Source: Archangium gephyra
GTDB lineage: Bacteria; Myxococcota; Myxococcia; Myxococcales; Myxococcaceae
Assembly (NCBI GenBank): GCA_003243425.1
Contig: QFQP01000009.1
Location: 1 to 64,000, forward strand
Direction of reading: 5' to 3'
Length of the DNA: 64,000 bases
Shown: positions 16,767 to 25,550 of the stretch, piece after piece
How positions within the stretch are numbered: position 1 is the first letter of the stretch
Layout: every line of letters begins with the position of its first letter
Made by a program: the position numbers and the translations under genes
Notes under the pieces: generated by a model
Told to the model about the DNA's origin: nothing
Databases searched by the model: none
What the model saw: the letters and a program-made list of their open reading frames with translations, nothing else

Positions 16767-18795
16767 GGACCTGCTCCTGGGCCTGCGTCACGTAGTCGCT
16801 GATCTCACCTTCAGACTCGAGAACGCGGCTGCCCTTGGTGATGTTGGCGCGAATGTACCGGGGCCGGCCCTTCACTTCTTCGAGTACGCGGCCGACGTAG
16901 TCGCCGAGCACGCTGAGCGAGATGAGTTGCACGCCACCGAGGCCCAGCACCAGCAACAGCACGGTGGTGATGCCCGACGCGTTCTCGGGCGGCCGCACGA
17001 AGTACCAGATCAAATAGAAGAGGCTGGCGGCGATGGTGAGCAGGAACATCGTCACGCCCACGCCCTGAATGAACGAGAGCGGTTTGGTGCTGAACGAGAA
17101 GATGCCCTTCTTGGCCCACCAGATGTTCTTGAGCAGCGAGTTGGTGGTGACACCGAACGCACGCTCCGGACGAACGTAGGGCACGCCGACCTGCTTGAAG
17201 CCGACCCATGCACGCAACCCGCGCAGGAACACGTCACGCTCGTTGAACTTGAGCAGGTGCTGTGCGGCCTTGCGGTTGATGAGACCGAAGTCGCCCGCGT
17301 CACGCGGAATCGGTACCGATGAGAGCGAGCTGAACACCCGGTAGAAGGCCTTGTACGCGAACTGCATGTACAGCGGCGCTTCGCGCTTCACGCGCTGGCC
17401 GTAGACGACGTCGAAGCCCTTCTCCCACTGCTCGATCAGCTGCGGAATGATCTCCGGCGGGTCCTGAAGGTCGCCGTCCATGAAGACGATGGCGTCGCCG
17501 GTCGACGTCTCGAGCCCGCTCAAGAACGCCGACTGCGAACCGAAGTTGCGCGAGTGTGAGATCCCGACCACGCCCGCGTCCTTCTTGCAGATCTCGGCGA
17601 TGACCTTCTCGTCGTCGGCAGGGCTGCAGTCGTTGACGAAGATGATCTCGTACGAATACCCGCGTGCCTTGAGCGGCTCGAACGTCTTCACGATGCGCTC
17701 GTACATGAGCGGGATCGCCTGGTTGTCGCGGTAGCAGGCGATCACCATGGTGACTGTCTTCGACTCGGGAAGCGTGGGGCTCACGCGCAACAACTCGGTG
17801 GCGTGCCTTTCCCACTCGGTGGTGAGCGCCAGCCCTTCCGAGAACGAGCGCTTCGCCTTCCACTGCAGCTTCTCGTGGGCCAGCGCAGGGTTGCCGTACC
17901 AGTTCGACAGGTCCCACTTGCGCGCTGCGTGCGCGCCGAACGAAGGCGCGTCTTTCATGCCGTAGAGCTTCTGAGCCGCGAGGGCGACGTCTTCCAGTGT
18001 GGTGCGTTCGCCGGTGGCCACGTTCAGCGCCATGCCCGGGTCACTGCGGCACACGGTGCGGACCGCCTTCACGAACGCCGCGGTCGCATCGTCGACGTAC
18101 ACGAAGTCACGTGACGTCTTCGGAGCCGCGAGCGGCGGGTACTTGCCCTCGAGGCCCGCCTGCACCACGCGGGGAATCAGCCGGTCGCGCTCTTCGAACG
18201 GCCCGTAGATGGAATACAGGCGCAGATGCGCACACGGGAAGTTGTGCAGCTTGCCGTAGTACTTGAGCAGGTAGCTCGCGCCCACCTTCGAGGCCGCGTA
18301 GTCGCTGTTGGGCTGCAGCTCCGAGCCCTCGGAGGGGAAGGTGCAGTTGAGGCCGTACTCCGAGCTACTGCCGGCATTGACCAACGCGTCGCACCCCACC
18401 TCCTGAAGGCCGACGATGAGGTTGAGCGTGCCGACGTAGTTGACGTCGTGAATGCGGTTGACCTGCTTCTGCCGCTCGTACGCGCCGTAGGCCGAGAGGT
18501 TGAAGACCGTGCGGGGTTTCAGGCGATTCAACACCTGACTCACGCTCTCGGTGCTGGTGAGGTCCATCTCGACCAGCTGCCGGTTCTCCACGAAATCGGG
18601 CAGGCGGGAGAACCGCCAGCTCGACTGAGGGTTGCGCGACGCGGCGTAAACGTCTTTGCGGCGCTGGGCGATGCTGAAGAACAGCCGCGCTCCCACGAAG
18701 CCGCTGGCGCCGATCACCAGAATGGGGCCGGGCACCTGCGCGAGCTCGGCTTCCAGCGCCGCGTCCCACTCGTCTTTGTAGAGCGCGTCAACCAT
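16750..18795 (-). CDS. SDR epimerase/dehydratase - polyprenyl-phosphate glycosyltransferase fusion
   Basis: A 681-residue bifunctional protein. Residues about 22-330 are an extended SDR domain (ILVIGASGFVGARLF, NAGSSSEYG, and YAASK with the Tyr-Lys pair). Residues about 345-590 are a GT2 domain of the DPM1/GtrB type (TMVIACYRDN, IIFVNDCSPADD, MDGDLQDPPE), followed by two membrane helices and the QLISLSVLGDYVGR segment typical of polyprenyl-phosphate sugar transferases. The SDR half probably makes or modifies a nucleotide sugar that the second half loads onto undecaprenyl phosphate. The ATG at 18795 is chosen because the 41 codons before it are Arg-rich shadow of the upstream gene. It overlaps the transketolase stop by 8 bases. 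Confidence 0.85.
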   Translation of the reverse strand: MVDALYKDEWDAALEAELAQVPGPILVIGASGFVGARLFFSIAQRRKDVYAASRNPQSSWRFSRLPDFVENRQLVEMDLTSTESVSQVLNRLKPRTVFNLSAYGAYERQKQVNRIHDVNYVGTLNLIVGLQEVGCDALVNAGSSSEYGLNCTFPSEGSELQPNSDYAASKVGASYLLKYYGKLHNFPCAHLRLYSIYGPFEERDRLIPRVVQAGLEGKYPPLAAPKTSRDFVYVDDATAAFVKAVRTVCRSDPGMALNVATGERTTLEDVALAAQKLYGMKDAPSFGAHAARKWDLSNWYGNPALAHEKLQWKAKRSFSEGLALTTEWERHATELLRVSPTLPESKTVTMVIACYRDNQAIPLMYERIVKTFEPLKARGYSYEIIFVNDCSPADDEKVIAEICKKDAGVVGISHSRNFGSQSAFLSGLETSTGDAIVFMDGDLQDPPEIIPQLIEQWEKGFDVVYGQRVKREAPLYMQFAYKAFYRVFSSLSSVPIPRDAGDFGLINRKAAQHLLKFNERDVFLRGLRAWVGFKQVGVPYVRPERAFGVTTNSLLKNIWWAKKGIFSFSTKPLSFIQGVGVTMFLLTIAASLFYLIWYFVRPPENASGITTVLLLVLGLGGVQLISLSVLGDYVGRVLEEVKGRPRYIRANITKGSRVLESEGEISDYVTQAQEQVRAKHR

Positions 18796-19699
18796 TGATC
18801 GCCGCCTGCAGCGACGCCGCGTCGAGGTGCGATTCCGCCTGATGGAACTTCTGCGAACCGTAGGTACCCGACGGGTACCCGAGCGCAGCGCGCGTCTCGA
18901 TCTGCGGCGCCAGCCCACGCTTCATGAACTTGAGCGCGAGGTGTTCGGCGAGACCACCACGTTCAACGTGTTCTTCGACGATCAACACCCGGCCGGTGGA
19001 CTTGATGCTGTCGACCAGCGAATCGGGAAGTTCTCCCGGGACCGGGACCTCTGACACCGCGAAGACCTCCGCGCGGCCCGAGGCACTGGCCGCGCCCAAC
19101 GCGTTCAGCGCGATCGGACCCAGTGCGATCACGGTGACGCGCGGCTTCTCGGTGACCCCGGTGACCAGCACCCGGCGAATCGCCGTGAAGGGAGTCTCGA
19201 GTTCGTGGCCGGGCGGCAGCGCACCGATGTTCAACCGAAAGTACGACGGCCCCATCACGTTCATCATGGCGTCGCCACACACCGCGACGTCGGCGCCGGT
19301 GACGGGCAGAAAACAGTGCATGCCCTGAAAGCTCGAGAGCACCGCGATGTCTTCGATCGCGTGGTGCGTGGACCCCATGATGCCGTAGCCGTAGCCACCA
19401 CCGTTGCCGACCACCTTCACGTCGAGCTTGTGCACGCAGACGTCGAGACGAATCTGCTCAGCGGGACGGAACACGGCGAACGGCGCGATCGAATAACAGA
19501 AAGGCCGCAGACCTTCCGACGCGAGGGCCGCGCCCATCGACACCATGTTCTGCTCGGACACGCCGATGTTGATGAAGCGCTTGCCCAGCTTCGTGCGCAC
19601 GCCTTCGAGCGCTTGAAACCCGAGGTCTCCCGTCAGCACCACCACACGTTCGTCACGAGCCCCGTAAGCCTCGAGCCACGCCGCGAAGTCCTTACGCAT
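18788..19699 (-). CDS. Transketolase-like C-terminal subunit
   Basis: A 303-residue protein that matches the pyrimidine-binding and C-terminal domains of transketolase/DXP synthase. Visible are VVVLTGDLGF, NIGVSEQNMVSMGAALA with the conserved catalytic Glu, the MGSTHHAIEDIAVL segment, and a C-terminal Rossmann-like domain with VLIVEEH. The N-terminal half is encoded just before it, and the two genes share one base (TGATG). Such split transketolases occur in bacterial sugar-biosynthesis clusters, where they transfer a two-carbon unit. With the SDR-GT2 fusion next to it, a role in making a branched or higher sugar is plausible (inference). Confidence 0.85.
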   Translation of the reverse strand: MRKDFAAWLEAYGARDERVVVLTGDLGFQALEGVRTKLGKRFINIGVSEQNMVSMGAALASEGLRPFCYSIAPFAVFRPAEQIRLDVCVHKLDVKVVGNGGGYGYGIMGSTHHAIEDIAVLSSFQGMHCFLPVTGADVAVCGDAMMNVMGPSYFRLNIGALPPGHELETPFTAIRRVLVTGVTEKPRVTVIALGPIALNALGAASASGRAEVFAVSEVPVPGELPDSLVDSIKSTGRVLIVEEHVERGGLAEHLALKFMKRGLAPQIETRAALGYPSGTYGSQKFHQAESHLDAASLQAAING

Positions 19700-20487
19700 C
19701 AGCCCAGCTCCTGCAGTGCGAGCGCGTACTGTTCGTCGCTCATCGGGAGGTAGTGCCACTCCATCTTGTTGGCCATGTACGAGACACCGTGACCCTTCAC
19801 CGTCCTGGCGACGATGCAGCGCGGCTTTCCCGACTTCGCGTTCAGCGTGTCGTACGCACCATGGAGCGACTGGAAGTCGTTGCCGTTGTTCGACGTCTCG
19901 ACGTCGAAGCCGAACGCACGCCACTTGTCGGCGAAGGGTTCGAGCTCGATGACGTCTTGCGTGCTGCCAAACCCCTGCAGCCCGTTGCGGTCGACGATGA
20001 CGGTCAAGTTGTCGAGCCCGTGCTGTGCCGCGTACATGGCCGCTTCCCAGGTGCTGCCTTCGTTGCAATCGCCGTCGGACAACACCGCGTACACGTGGAA
20101 CTTCCGGCCGGTGATGCGCTGCGAGAACGCGAGCCCGGTCGCGAGCGACAGGCCGTGGCCCAGAGAACCCGTGCCGAACGGAATCGACTTGAGCTGACGG
20201 CCACACGGCGGGTGCGCCGCGAGCAACGTGCCGTCTTTGTAGAACGTGTCGATGAGCGCGGCGTCGAGGCGCCCAGCGTCGGCGAGCGTCGCGTAGAGGC
20301 CGGCCGCCGCGTGACCCTTCGAGAGAATGAGCTGATCGTCGGGGCCGGAACGGTTGAGCGCGTCGATCAGAATCTCGAGGCAGCTGAGCGACGAACCGAT
20401 GTGGCCGGCGTTCGCCTGCTTGTACATACCGAGGACCGTTCGGGCGACGCGTCGTCGGACTTCAGTGAGTTCGGCAGCGGACCGCAT
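19699..20487 (-). CDS. Transketolase-like N-terminal subunit
   Basis: A 262-residue protein equivalent to the thiamine-diphosphate-binding N-terminal domain of transketolase. It contains GHIGSSLSCLE near residue 28, LSKGHAAAGLYA, GSLGHGLSLATG, the TPP motif SDGDCNEGSTWEA with its downstream Asn (DRNGLQGFG), and a His in HYLPM. A GGAGG lies only one base before the ATG, so the true start could be slightly further in. It opens the minus-strand operon transketolase-N, transketolase-C, SDR-GT2, methyltransferase. A separate, full-length housekeeping transketolase is expected elsewhere in the genome. Confidence 0.85.
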   Translation of the reverse strand: MRSAAELTEVRRRVARTVLGMYKQANAGHIGSSLSCLEILIDALNRSGPDDQLILSKGHAAAGLYATLADAGRLDAALIDTFYKDGTLLAAHPPCGRQLKSIPFGTGSLGHGLSLATGLAFSQRITGRKFHVYAVLSDGDCNEGSTWEAAMYAAQHGLDNLTVIVDRNGLQGFGSTQDVIELEPFADKWRAFGFDVETSNNGNDFQSLHGAYDTLNAKSGKPRCIVARTVKGHGVSYMANKMEWHYLPMSDEQYALALQELG

Positions 20488-20572
20488 GCCTCCGGCACTT
20501 AGGGGGAAACCACCCCGAGAACCAAGAAGAACGAGCGCGACCGCTCACCATTTCGGACTATGCAGCCACGCC

Positions 20573-22270
20573 GTGTCCCCGGGGCGAAAACGGCGGTTGA
20601 AGATCGAGTCGGCGCGCGCTGCGCTCTCCCTGTTGTTGGTGCTCGTGACGTTCCTGATTCACTACCGCTTCTTCGAGGTGCAGCGGCTCGATCAGCCGAT
20701 TGACTACTGGGGCGACGCGCTCTTCAGCGCCGGGTTCGTCAAGGCGTGTGAACAGGGCAGCTACACGCCGTTCCTGATGAAAAACGTTTGGACGCACGGC
20801 GCGCCGGGCGTCGCCAGCTGGGACGACTTTCCCGTGCCCGAGCAGCTTCCGATGTGCGCCGTCGGTTGGCTGGCGCGCGTGGTGGGGCTCTTCAGGGCCA
20901 TCAACCTCGCGTACCTCGGCGCGATGCTCGTAGCCGCGCTCGCACTGTACGCGGTGATGCGCGCGCTGCGCGTGCGCTGGCCGATCGCAGTGCTGCTCTC
21001 GGCGGTGTACGGCATTTCACCGTACGCGGTGGGGCGCACGGTTCATCACTTCAACCTCATCTTCTATTGGCACCTGCCGTTCGTGGTGCTGACCTGCGTC
21101 TGGCTCGCGTCGCGTGCTGGCATCACGTGGCGGAGCCGGAAGTTCCAGGTCGCCATCGCCACCGCGGTCACTGTGGGGCTTCACAACCCCTACTATCTGA
21201 ACTTCGCGCTGCAGCTCGTCGTGCTCGCGGGCCTCGCGGGACACCTCCGCCGGGGCCGCGCACCCGGTCGCGGCTTGAAGACGATGTTCGCGATGCTCTG
21301 CGTGACCGTGGGCACTGCGCTGCTGGTGAACGCGCACGTGCTGGTGAACGTCGCCAGGAACGGCGCGAACCCGCATGTCGCCAGTCGCACTGCGTCGGAT
21401 CTCGAACGCTTCGCCCTCAAACCCATCGAGTTGCTACTGCCGCACCAGCCGCACGTCTTCGAGCCGTTCCAGAAGAACGCTGAACGCTACGACCGACAGC
21501 AGCGCATTCTGCAGTCTGAACGCAGTTACCTCGGCTTGATCGGTGCCCTGGCGCTGTTGGCCACGCTGGTGGCGGCGACACTCGGCGCGATGAAGAAGCA
21601 GAGCTCGCTGCCTGCCGATCTCGGGCTGTCGACGGCCTGGTTGCTGCTCTACGCATCGCCCGCAGGGTTGAACGCAGTGACGGGGCTCGTCGGCTTCACG
21701 CTCTTTCGAGCCACCAATCGCGCCAGCATCGTGATCATGACGCTGGCGTTGATTGCTGGCGGCAGAATGCTGAGCGCAGCCGCGCGACGCGTGAAGACGG
21801 TGTGGCTGTTGCTCGCGCTCGTGGCGATCGCGCCGCTCGCGCTGTGGGAGCAGCTCTTCCCGAGACTGACGCCCGCGCAGGTCGAGCAGATGCACGCACG
21901 CGCCGATTCGGATCGGGTCTTGATGGAGCAGCTGCAGGCCCGGGTTGCGAAGGGCTCGCGCATCTTCCAACTGCCAGTCGTCGGTTACCCCGAGGAGTCA
22001 TTCGAGCCATTCCGCCCTTTCCTCCACGCCGAGGGGCTGTCGTTCTCGTTCGGGGCCATGCGCGGCCGGCCAGAAGCCGAGTTTCAACGCCGCATCGCCA
22101 CCCTGCCTCCGCGCGCGATGGTGGACGAGCTGTCGAACAGCGGCTTTTCGGCGATCTGGATTCAGGGAGACGCCAGCGGTCTGTTCCGCGCGATGAGCGC
22201 CGATTTCCGCGTGGATCTACTCACCAGCCCCGACGGTTCGTCGTCGGTGATTTTGCTGCCGGCTCGATGA
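20573..22270 (+). CDS. Multi-spanning membrane protein, GT-C-like
   Basis: About 565 residues with roughly 11 hydrophobic helices and a soluble C-terminal domain of about 140 residues (from RLTPAQVEQMHA). The first periplasmic loop has paired acidic residues (YWGDALF), as in GT-C glycosyltransferases. The frame is open further upstream, but that part is shadow of the transketolase promoter region. A GTG at 20573 or a TTG at 20597 are possible starts, neither with a good ribosome-binding site. It is the first of three adjacent plus-strand membrane proteins of this kind. I cannot assign a donor or acceptor. Confidence 0.65.
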   Translation: MSPGRKRRLKIESARAALSLLLVLVTFLIHYRFFEVQRLDQPIDYWGDALFSAGFVKACEQGSYTPFLMKNVWTHGAPGVASWDDFPVPEQLPMCAVGWLARVVGLFRAINLAYLGAMLVAALALYAVMRALRVRWPIAVLLSAVYGISPYAVGRTVHHFNLIFYWHLPFVVLTCVWLASRAGITWRSRKFQVAIATAVTVGLHNPYYLNFALQLVVLAGLAGHLRRGRAPGRGLKTMFAMLCVTVGTALLVNAHVLVNVARNGANPHVASRTASDLERFALKPIELLLPHQPHVFEPFQKNAERYDRQQRILQSERSYLGLIGALALLATLVAATLGAMKKQSSLPADLGLSTAWLLLYASPAGLNAVTGLVGFTLFRATNRASIVIMTLALIAGGRMLSAAARRVKTVWLLLALVAIAPLALWEQLFPRLTPAQVEQMHARADSDRVLMEQLQARVAKGSRIFQLPVVGYPEESFEPFRPFLHAEGLSFSFGAMRGRPEAEFQRRIATLPPRAMVDELSNSGFSAIWIQGDASGLFRAMSADFRVDLLTSPDGSSSVILLPAR

Positions 22271-22292
22271 TCGCTGCTCTACAAGGGCCGGC

Positions 22293-23639
22293 GTGACGAA
22301 CGCAGCACAGCGATACGGAAGTGGCGTGACCGCGCTCGCAGCGGTGATCGCCGCGGCGGCGTTGAGTGGGGCACTGCAGATCTCCAACGGCGCAGGTCAC
22401 CCCGACGCGTTCCGCTTTCTTGGTATCTCGTTGGCGGCGTTGATCATCGGGCTCGCGCTCGAACGTTCGTTCCCCCGACCGCCGTCTGAGCGCTGGGAAG
22501 CAGTCATCGTCGCCATCGGTGGCGCGCTGGTGCTCGAGCAACTCTCGCAGTTGGCGAGCGTGCCTCCCGGAATCTATCTGCGCGGCGTTCAATTCACCGA
22601 TTTCGCGTGGCGACTGGTGCTCTTCGGCGGGCTCATGGCCTCGGCGCTGAGCACGAAGCCCTGGCTCGGGCGGCTGCACGCGCCGATCGCGCTCGTGGCG
22701 TTCTCGTGGCTCGGCGCGTGGATGCTCAAGGCCTCACCGAACCCGTTCATCGACGTGTTCTCCGAGACGAACGAGGCGATTCGTGGCCTCCTGCACGGAG
22801 AGAACCCGTGGTCGATGAAGTACCCGAACATCTACCACCACACCCTCTGGTACGGCCCCGGAGCCGCCGACAACGACTGGATCTACGTCGGCTTCCCCTA
22901 CCCGCCGATGAGTCTGCTCATTTCCGCGGCAGGCTGGTTCTTCGGAGACATTCGCTGGGCGAACCTCGCGTGCCTGCTGCTCGCCGCTGGCGCCTTCATC
23001 TCGATGCGCGGCCGCTTCGGGGTGCTCGCTGCGGCGCTGTTCCTCACCAGCCCACGAATTCTCTTCGTGCTCGAACAAGCGTGGACCGACGTGTACCTGA
23101 TCGGTCTGCTCGCGTTGCTGCTGCTGTGCGTGCAGCGCTTCCCGAAGGCGGCCCCCTTCGTGCTCGGCGTGTTCCTCGTCACCAAGCAGTACATGATCTT
23201 CCTCGTGCCGTTGTTGCCGATGCTGTTCCCCGAAAACGCGACCCGTCGTGAGCAGGGCATCTTCCTCGCGAAGGCCGCACTCACCGGCCTCGTAATCAAC
23301 CTGCCGTTCATCGCCATGGGCCCGATGGTGTTGCTCAAGGCGTTGACCTATTCGCAGCACCCCTTCCGCACCGAGTCGCTGAGCTTCCTGGCCATGACTG
23401 CGCAGAACGGTGTGCCCACGCTGCCCTTGTGGACACAATGGGCGCTGATCATTCCGGTGCAGGCGCTGTGCTGGTGGCGTGGCCCGCGCGGCATCGCTGG
23501 CTTCGCTTTCGGCACTGCGGCGACCATCGGTGTGTTCTTCGCCTTCTCGAAGCACGCGTTCTGCAATCACCATTTCCTCGTGGTCGGCGCGGCGTGCGCA
23601 GCGCTCGCGGCCATCGCCCCCCGTGGAGAGCGCGCCTGA
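22293..23639 (+). CDS. Multi-spanning membrane protein, GT-C / GT87-like
   Basis: A 448-residue protein with about 11-12 hydrophobic segments. The region SPNPFIDVFSETNEA in the first large loop and YVGFPYPPMSLL resemble polyprenyl-phosphomannose-dependent mannosyltransferases (GT87-like). Helices rich in Leu and Trp dominate the second half, ending near a HAFCNHHFLV segment. It starts with GTG at 22293, 22 bases after the preceding gene. A role as a periplasmic sugar transferase using a lipid-linked donor, for example one made by the SDR-GT2 fusion, is inference. Confidence 0.65.
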   Translation: MTNAAQRYGSGVTALAAVIAAAALSGALQISNGAGHPDAFRFLGISLAALIIGLALERSFPRPPSERWEAVIVAIGGALVLEQLSQLASVPPGIYLRGVQFTDFAWRLVLFGGLMASALSTKPWLGRLHAPIALVAFSWLGAWMLKASPNPFIDVFSETNEAIRGLLHGENPWSMKYPNIYHHTLWYGPGAADNDWIYVGFPYPPMSLLISAAGWFFGDIRWANLACLLLAAGAFISMRGRFGVLAAALFLTSPRILFVLEQAWTDVYLIGLLALLLLCVQRFPKAAPFVLGVFLVTKQYMIFLVPLLPMLFPENATRREQGIFLAKAALTGLVINLPFIAMGPMVLLKALTYSQHPFRTESLSFLAMTAQNGVPTLPLWTQWALIIPVQALCWWRGPRGIAGFAFGTAATIGVFFAFSKHAFCNHHFLVVGAACAALAAIAPRGERA

Positions 23640-25489
23640 ATTCGGAACCCATCGACGTTCGCGAACTCGGCGCGCGCGTCGCGTTCGCGTTACTGCTGAT
23701 GCTCGGCGCGTGGTGGGCGTTCGATCACTTCCAGCCGCAACTGCTGGCGGCGAAACCCGGCACCGACCCGAACATTCTGACGCCATGGTTGATCGTCTGG
23801 TCCCGTGAACATGACGGCGTGGAACTCCAGGCTGCAGCGGCCGGTTCGCTCGTCACGCTCGGTGTCGTGTTCCTGGCGATTCGCCGCCGGTGGTCCTTCG
23901 CGAAGCTCTTCGGGTGGCCCGTGCAGGTCGTCATCGCGGTGCTCACGGTGGGGGCGCTGTCGCGTCTTCGCGCCACCGAGTTCGAACATCACCCCGCGTT
24001 CGACGGTGCGCTCAGGCCGCTGCTGGTGTCTCTGGTAGTCGCAGCACTGGCGCACGTCGTGGGTCACATCGTGACCGACCGCCGCGCTACGTGGATCCCC
24101 GTCGCCATGCTCACGCTGCCGGCCGTGACCGCATTCTGCGTGGTCACGATGGGCATGCAGGAAGACATCGACTACTCGTACCTGCTCGCGCCTGCGCAGA
24201 AGCTGCTGCAGGGCGAGCGGCTCGGGTCGTTTTACATGCAGTACAACCTGTTCAGCACGGTGTTCACCGCGCCGCTCCTGGCCTTCGACGTCGACTTGCA
24301 CCGCATTCACCTCGCGTTCGGCGTGCTGTTCGCGCTCTGGCTGCTGCTCTACGCCGCGCTCGCCAAGGAGGTGCTGCAGAAGCCCGCCCTGGTGGGTGCG
24401 TTCCTCGTGGCGCTGCTCGCAGTTCGCCTCGTCGCAATACGTGGCGCGCCGATTCTGTATCCGCAGGTCTCGGTGAACCGGCTCGACCTCTGGGTTCCGC
24501 TCGTGCTCGCGCTGCGGAAATGGGGCGTGTTCTCGCCACGAACTGCCATCGCGATGGCGATGGGTTTCGTCGCCGACGACTTCTTCGGATTCTTGATGCT
24601 CGGCCTCTACGTGGGCTTCGTGGTGCTGCACCTGATTGAGCACCGTGACGACTGGGGCTCGCTTCGTCGTACGGCCGCGTGGTGTCTGGGTGCACCGGCG
24701 CTGGTCATCGCCTTGCACTGCCTGATCTACGGCTCGCCGCTCGCGCCATCAGCCACGCACTACGCAAACATTCAACTCGGCTTCCTGCCGATCGAAAAAA
24801 CATCGCTGCTGTGGGCGGTGCTCCTGCTGTTCAGCGCGGCGTTGCCGGTGGTGTGGGCGCGTTCAGGTACGCAACGGGCGGTCGACGCACTGCTGGTCTT
24901 CATCGGCGCCGCGCACCTCATCTACTTCTATGGCCGCTCGCACGAGCACAACCTGCTCAACATCAGCGGCGTCTGGCTCTTCATCGCCTTCGTGTTCATC
25001 GCACGCGTGACGAGCCTGGCAAAACCGCAGCTCGCGCTGTCGCTCGCCTTCACGACGATCTGCGTCTTCTTCTCGTCCCAGCGAGCGATCGCGAAGTACG
25101 AACTGGTGCGCGATGTCGCGAAGAACGAAGGCGTGTGGACGTACCTCACGAAGCCGCACGTACAGGCACCGGTGATCGACTCGGTTCGTGCGCTGGGCTG
25201 GAAGGGCCGACTGATCGCCTTCGACCACTACGACGGCTACCTGCAAAGCACGCTCGGAATGGAACACCCGGGGCACGAGGCGCCGTTCTTCGCGCGCGCC
25301 CAGATGGAAGACACGGTGCGCTTCATGATCGAAGAAATGCGCAATGGCACCCACGTGCTTTCGCTCGTCGACCGCTCCTACTGGCTCGCGTCGTTCAACC
25401 AGCGCAGCCGCGTACTTGAGGAACAGGGCGTCTTCTTCGCGCACCGGCCGGCTGGCCGCGCGTACGAGATCGTGTTGATGCCTCGCTGA
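23636..25489 (+). CDS. Multi-spanning membrane protein, GT-C-like
   Basis: About 617 residues with around 13 membrane segments and a C-terminal periplasmic domain of about 150 residues. MQEDIDYSYLLAPAQ in an early loop carries an acidic pair placed as in GT-C enzymes. The start is uncertain. A CTG at 23636 overlaps the previous stop and has GGAGAG five bases upstream. A GTG at 23594 would overlap the previous gene by 46 bases. An ATG at 23699 would cut the first helix. It is the third of a consecutive trio of similar topology. Function beyond membrane glycosyltransferase is not recognised. Confidence 0.6.
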   Translation: MNSEPIDVRELGARVAFALLLMLGAWWAFDHFQPQLLAAKPGTDPNILTPWLIVWSREHDGVELQAAAAGSLVTLGVVFLAIRRRWSFAKLFGWPVQVVIAVLTVGALSRLRATEFEHHPAFDGALRPLLVSLVVAALAHVVGHIVTDRRATWIPVAMLTLPAVTAFCVVTMGMQEDIDYSYLLAPAQKLLQGERLGSFYMQYNLFSTVFTAPLLAFDVDLHRIHLAFGVLFALWLLLYAALAKEVLQKPALVGAFLVALLAVRLVAIRGAPILYPQVSVNRLDLWVPLVLALRKWGVFSPRTAIAMAMGFVADDFFGFLMLGLYVGFVVLHLIEHRDDWGSLRRTAAWCLGAPALVIALHCLIYGSPLAPSATHYANIQLGFLPIEKTSLLWAVLLLFSAALPVVWARSGTQRAVDALLVFIGAAHLIYFYGRSHEHNLLNISGVWLFIAFVFIARVTSLAKPQLALSLAFTTICVFFSSQRAIAKYELVRDVAKNEGVWTYLTKPHVQAPVIDSVRALGWKGRLIAFDHYDGYLQSTLGMEHPGHEAPFFARAQMEDTVRFMIEEMRNGTHVLSLVDRSYWLASFNQRSRVLEEQGVFFAHRPAGRAYEIVLMPR

Positions 25490-25508
25490 AATTCCGAGCG
25501 GTTGCGCA

Positions 25509-25524
25509 TGGCACGAGGTGTGCT
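25509..25524 (+). promoter_or_regulatory. Near-consensus sigma-54 (-24/-12) promoter
   Basis: The sequence TGGCACGAGGTGTGCT matches the sigma-54 consensus TGGCACRNNNNTTGCW at all fixed positions but one, with GG and GC at the required spacing. The predicted start of transcription is near 25535, giving a short leader with GGGAGGAG (25537-25544) just before the ATG at 25551. rpoN itself is encoded at 52110-53627. No enhancer-binding site was identified upstream. Confidence 0.6.
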
Positions 25525-25550
25525 CGCCTCCGACCTGGGAGGAGTTCTCA

